Part shown: piece by piece, positions 58,606 to 61,544 of the stretch
How the letters are laid out: the number at the start of each line of letters is the position of its first letter
Position numbering within the stretch: position 1 is the first letter of the stretch
Origin: a virus
Strand: one strand, 5' to 3'
DNA length: 61,544 nt
Virus record (IMG/VR): IMGVR_UViG_3300044998_000395
Location: 1 to 61,544 of that record
The notes under the pieces: model-generated
Told to the model about the DNA's origin: nothing
Database searches by the model: none
Seen by the model: only the letters and a program-made list of their open reading frames with translations
Position numbers and translations under genes: made by a program

Positions 58606-60994
58606 CTCCGCTGCAAGCAGGATCAGATGCCCGGCTCGACGTCTCGCTGATCACGGAGTAGTCGACCGGGCGGTAGTTCTCGATCAGGTACTGCCACCGC
58701 GCCTCGTCAGCGGGAGTCGTGACCTCCTCACGTGGCATAAACGGGATGCCCTTATCGCCCATGCGCGGGAGGAAGGCCATCGCCGACACGCGCCGCCGCT
58801 CGTCGTAGAAGCGACGAGTCACCTCGTCCCACTCGTCCTCGCTCACGACGACCGTGCAGCTGACGTTGTGCGACAGCCCAGGGATGATCTGCTCATCGCG
58901 GGCGCCGGGCATGACCCACGATTCGTAGACTGTGAAGATCCGCTCCATAAAGTCGGACGCGGGCATCTGCTTGACAGTCTCGGCGGCGTCGGGCGCCTTC
59001 ACGCAGAACGTGATGCACCAGTTGCCATCCGGCTTGGTCTCCACCATGTGCGGGTTGACTTCCTTGAACCGCTGCGCCACGAGCGAGGTAGGCGACTCAG
59101 TGATGCGGCGGAAGTAGCGCCGCGCGTGGTGCGGATGAATGCCGCTACCGACGGTACCGAGCACGAGCGACGCCGTGCCACTCGGCTTGACCGTCGTGCA
59201 CCGCGCCGATGGCCGGATCCCTACCTGGTCAGCGACGCGGGCGTTGACCTGCTTGACGATCGTCGCGCCGCGACGCAGGACGTCTGGGTCGAACGCGACC
59301 ATCGGTCGATCGCACATGCCTGTGAGGCCAACACCGATGAGAGCCTCGCGCTCAGTGATGCGCTCGGTCACCGGGCCGAGGTACGGCATCTTCGTGAACG
59401 TGGCCTGCAGCGTGCCGAGCGTCGCAGCGGCGTGACAAGCCTGCAGGAACTGCGCCTCGTCCTCGCATGCCGCGACGTTGACCTCGCACAGGTTGCAGAA
59501 CTGGAAGCCGGTGTCATGGCCATAGAAGCCGATCGCGACCGCGTCGCTGCTGTTCATCGACACGACCGTCGGACCGGTCGAGCGGGCCACTTCGTAGGCG
59601 CGGTAGTCATAGTCGAGCGAACGGTCGACCTCGTGCTGGATCATACCCGGCCGTTCGATGACGCCCTGAGACGAACCAAGGCTCAGCTCGAACAGCTTGC
59701 CGAGGTCTGTGCCAGCCGGCCAGTACCTCACACGCTCGTTGGGTAGCGTCAGCTTCGGGTACATCCCGATCTCGGCGCACGGGTTGCAGCCGCAGTCAGG
59801 GTGGGCCAGCCACACGACGCCCGGGTCGCCGTACGCCTTTGCGAGCTTGATGAGGCGCTCGACGTATTCACGTGCCGGTGGCTCGTCCTTCAAGCAGCCG
59901 GCGCTGATGTTCGCCATGCGCCGCCAGAAGTTCTTACCCGACCATTCGTAGTTGCCCGGCACCTTGGCGTGCGCCATCTCGCCATCCTCGGGCGAGAAGA
60001 TCGCGATGAGCGAGCTGCGGCGGATGCCGCCGGCCAGCACCGCCTCGGCGATCTTACACACGAGGTCGAACGCCTCGATGGGTCGCATCTTGCGGAACGC
60101 ACACTCGTCGAGCTGGACTCGGATCTGGTCGTGCAGGCGCTTGAGCGGCAGGTGGCCCGGCGCCCGCCCACCCGACGACTTGAGCTTGGCGCCCTTGGGT
60201 CGGATCTGCGAGTAGTCGAACTCGACGTAGTCGCCGGTCACGAAGTACGACCGCACGAGCTCGCCGACCGAGTTGGCCCAGCCCTCGATGTCGTCAGTGA
60301 CGGTGTGGTGCCGCACGCGGTCGGTGTCGACCTTCATCACGTCGGGCAACTGCTCGACGTGACGATACTGCACGCTAAAACCGACGCCGCACCCGGCGAG
60401 CAGGCAGTAGAAGATCTCCTGGAAGACGCGGAGGCGGTTGATGAGCGTGAACGAGCAGTTGTACATCCGCACGTTGTGCTGGAAGACGCCGGCACCACCG
60501 AACTGCATGCCGCGCATCGACCCGAGCACCTTATTGCCGCGCACGAGGTCGAAGACACCGTCGAGCTCGAGGTACGGAAAGCGCTTGCGGAACATCGTCT
60601 CGTTGCGCTCGATCGTGTCGGACCACGACTCGAACTTGGCGAGGTCCTCACGGTACATTCCGTACTTGCTGGCGGCGACGAACTCGCTGACGGCACGCGG
60701 GTCCGGGTCCAGCCGCTGTTCCCGCACGGCACGCCGCTTGTCGCGGAACGACGTGTAGTGGTCGGCCGTGCCCGGGAACCCGGAGTGCACGAGCTCCTTG
60801 ATGACGGCCGTCTCGAGGTCTCCGATCGAGACGTCGCCCGAGAACTGTGCAGCCACGCGGGCCGCCATGTCGTTCACGCCCTCGGGCACGTGGCCCAGCG
60901 AGTCGTTGAACGACTTGAGCAGCGCGTTGACGATCTTGCGCTGGTCGAACTTCTGGAGAGTACCGTCTCTCTTTATGACGCGAGTTGGTCCCAA
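58586..60994 (-). CDS. Adenosylcobalamin-dependent (class II) ribonucleotide reductase
   Basis: About 802 aa. An ATP-cone-like N-terminus (RVIKRDGTLQKFDQRKIV) is followed by the barrel with a Cys in VRMYNCSF, the active-site NPCAEIG, LCEVNVAAC and a C-terminal redox pair (CSGGAC). It matches monomeric triphosphate reductases of the class II type, which use vitamin B12 and work with or without oxygen. It supplies dNTPs for replication. The TTG at 60994 with AAGGAG five bases upstream is preferred to the GTG at 61000. Dependence on B12 means the host must make or import it. Confidence 0.93.
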   Translation of the reverse strand: MGPTRVIKRDGTLQKFDQRKIVNALLKSFNDSLGHVPEGVNDMAARVAAQFSGDVSIGDLETAVIKELVHSGFPGTADHYTSFRDKRRAVREQRLDPDPRAVSEFVAASKYGMYREDLAKFESWSDTIERNETMFRKRFPYLELDGVFDLVRGNKVLGSMRGMQFGGAGVFQHNVRMYNCSFTLINRLRVFQEIFYCLLAGCGVGFSVQYRHVEQLPDVMKVDTDRVRHHTVTDDIEGWANSVGELVRSYFVTGDYVEFDYSQIRPKGAKLKSSGGRAPGHLPLKRLHDQIRVQLDECAFRKMRPIEAFDLVCKIAEAVLAGGIRRSSLIAIFSPEDGEMAHAKVPGNYEWSGKNFWRRMANISAGCLKDEPPAREYVERLIKLAKAYGDPGVVWLAHPDCGCNPCAEIGMYPKLTLPNERVRYWPAGTDLGKLFELSLGSSQGVIERPGMIQHEVDRSLDYDYRAYEVARSTGPTVVSMNSSDAVAIGFYGHDTGFQFCNLCEVNVAACEDEAQFLQACHAAATLGTLQATFTKMPYLGPVTERITEREALIGVGLTGMCDRPMVAFDPDVLRRGATIVKQVNARVADQVGIRPSARCTTVKPSGTASLVLGTVGSGIHPHHARRYFRRITESPTSLVAQRFKEVNPHMVETKPDGNWCITFCVKAPDAAETVKQMPASDFMERIFTVYESWVMPGARDEQIIPGLSHNVSCTVVVSEDEWDEVTRRFYDERRRVSAMAFLPRMGDKGIPFMPREEVTTPADEARWQYLIENYRPVDYSVISETSSRASDPACSGGACELA

Positions 60995-61544
60995 GTGCAC
61001 TCCTTAGCAGGCTTATCGTCGCGCCACCGCACGAAGCGCGGGTGGCGCAGCTTTCCCTTCGCTCCAACGTACTGGTAGGCGACCTCGAAGACGCGTCCCG
61101 CGTCGTTCACGGACATCGCCTTACGTTCGTCGTCAGTCATCCCGCTGACGTTCGCCACGACGACGAGCTCGCCGTCGCGGTACACCGAACCCTCCAGCGA
61201 GCCGACGAGACCGTCGTACTTGCCCTTGCCCGGCTCGACGCCAGTCACGACGCAGTCAACCGTCTCCTCAGCCTTGACCTTGCACCAGCCGACGTAGTTC
61301 ATCGACTTGAGGACGTAACCCTCGAGTCCCTTGGCCGCGGCGAGCTCGACGAGCTTCTGTTCGGCCCATGACTCGTCCCACGGCGGGTCGCCGAGCAGCT
61401 CCTCGAGCGGGTGCAGCTCGGCGAACTGGTGGTCGTCCCACACGAGGCCGCGGAAGTCGTCGCGGATCTTGTCGACCCGCACGGCCTCGAGGTCCTTGCC
61501 GTCCCACCACGGCATCGCGAAAGCCGTGACCACGACACCGCCCT
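60973..61544 (-). CDS. ATP-dependent DNA ligase, C-terminal part (start at 416)
   Basis: C-terminal half of the circular-junction-spanning ligase. LEGYVLKSMNY is motif IV, CKVKAEETVDCVVTG motif V, and the OB-fold region follows (GSLEGSVYRDGELVVVANVS; HPRFVRWRDDKP). The stop at 60973 overlaps the RNR gene start by about 22 bases, so both are co-translated. Confidence 0.9.
   Translation of the reverse strand, partial: GGVVVTAFAMPWWDGKDLEAVRVDKIRDDFRGLVWDDHQFAELHPLEELLGDPPWDESWAEQKLVELAAAKGLEGYVLKSMNYVGWCKVKAEETVDCVVTGVEPGKGKYDGLVGSLEGSVYRDGELVVVANVSGMTDDERKAMSVNDAGRVFEVAYQYVGAKGKLRHPRFVRWRDDKPAKECTWDQLAS
61418..61544. repeat. Terminal direct repeat, right copy
   Basis: Identical to 1-127; see the left copy. 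Within the ligase frame. Confidence 0.93.

Overview
The window is a complete, circularly permuted tailed-phage genome. Its first 127 bases (1-127) are repeated exactly as its last 127 (61418-61544), and an ATP-dependent DNA ligase gene runs across the join, so the unique circle is about 61.4 kb. The virion genes (portal, MuF, scaffold, P22-type coat, HK97-gp10-like neck protein, tail tube, frameshifted tail chaperone, tape measure, tail tip) indicate a long-tailed siphovirus. DNA is GC-rich and genes are packed with 1-44 base overlaps. I see no tRNA, integrase, repressor, RNA polymerase or CRISPR array. Two phage proteins end in dockerin/EF-hand-like calcium motifs of the kind abundant in Planctomycetes (Phycisphaerae-type), so a planctomycete host is my best guess; this is inference.

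Layout. Nearly everything is read on the minus strand. (1) 1-4756: small early-type genes plus the ligase end, with strong sigma70-like promoters at 1390, 4238 and 4786. (2) 5127-23759: replication and nucleotide metabolism: DNA polymerase I, dCMP deaminase, dNMP kinase, a thymidylate-synthase-family enzyme with a dCMP-hydroxymethylase-like Asp, a cytosine C5 methyltransferase, MazG-like NTP pyrophosphohydrolase, ThyX, a primase fused to an MCM-like helicase, a GHKL ATPase, a trypsin-like protease and an SNF2-type helicase. (3) 24211-24814: the only three plus-strand genes, divergent from module 2. (4) 24786-26108: an HTH-metallophosphoesterase. (5) 26376-51216: packaging, head, tail and probable lysis genes. 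(6) 51528-61544: one long overlapping gene array with HNH and VRR-type nucleases, many small proteins, a sugar-activation/transfer cassette (glycosyltransferase, HAD phosphatase, APH-like kinase, nucleotidylyltransferase), a B12-dependent ribonucleotide reductase and the ligase.

Two pairs of duplicated intergenic elements bracket modules. Element A (4786-5098 and 23768-24106, with a core fragment at 40205-40272) flanks the replication module; it holds identical blocks and variable arms that keep their pairing. Element B (26109-26361 and 51248-51531) flanks the virion module and has inverted arms. Neither matches anything I can name.

Working together, the nucleotide enzymes (deaminase, MazG, TS-like enzyme, ThyX, kinase, RNR) and the late sugar cassette fit a T4-like scheme in which modified cytosine is made and then glycosylated. 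The pieces are visible; the pathway itself is a hypothesis.
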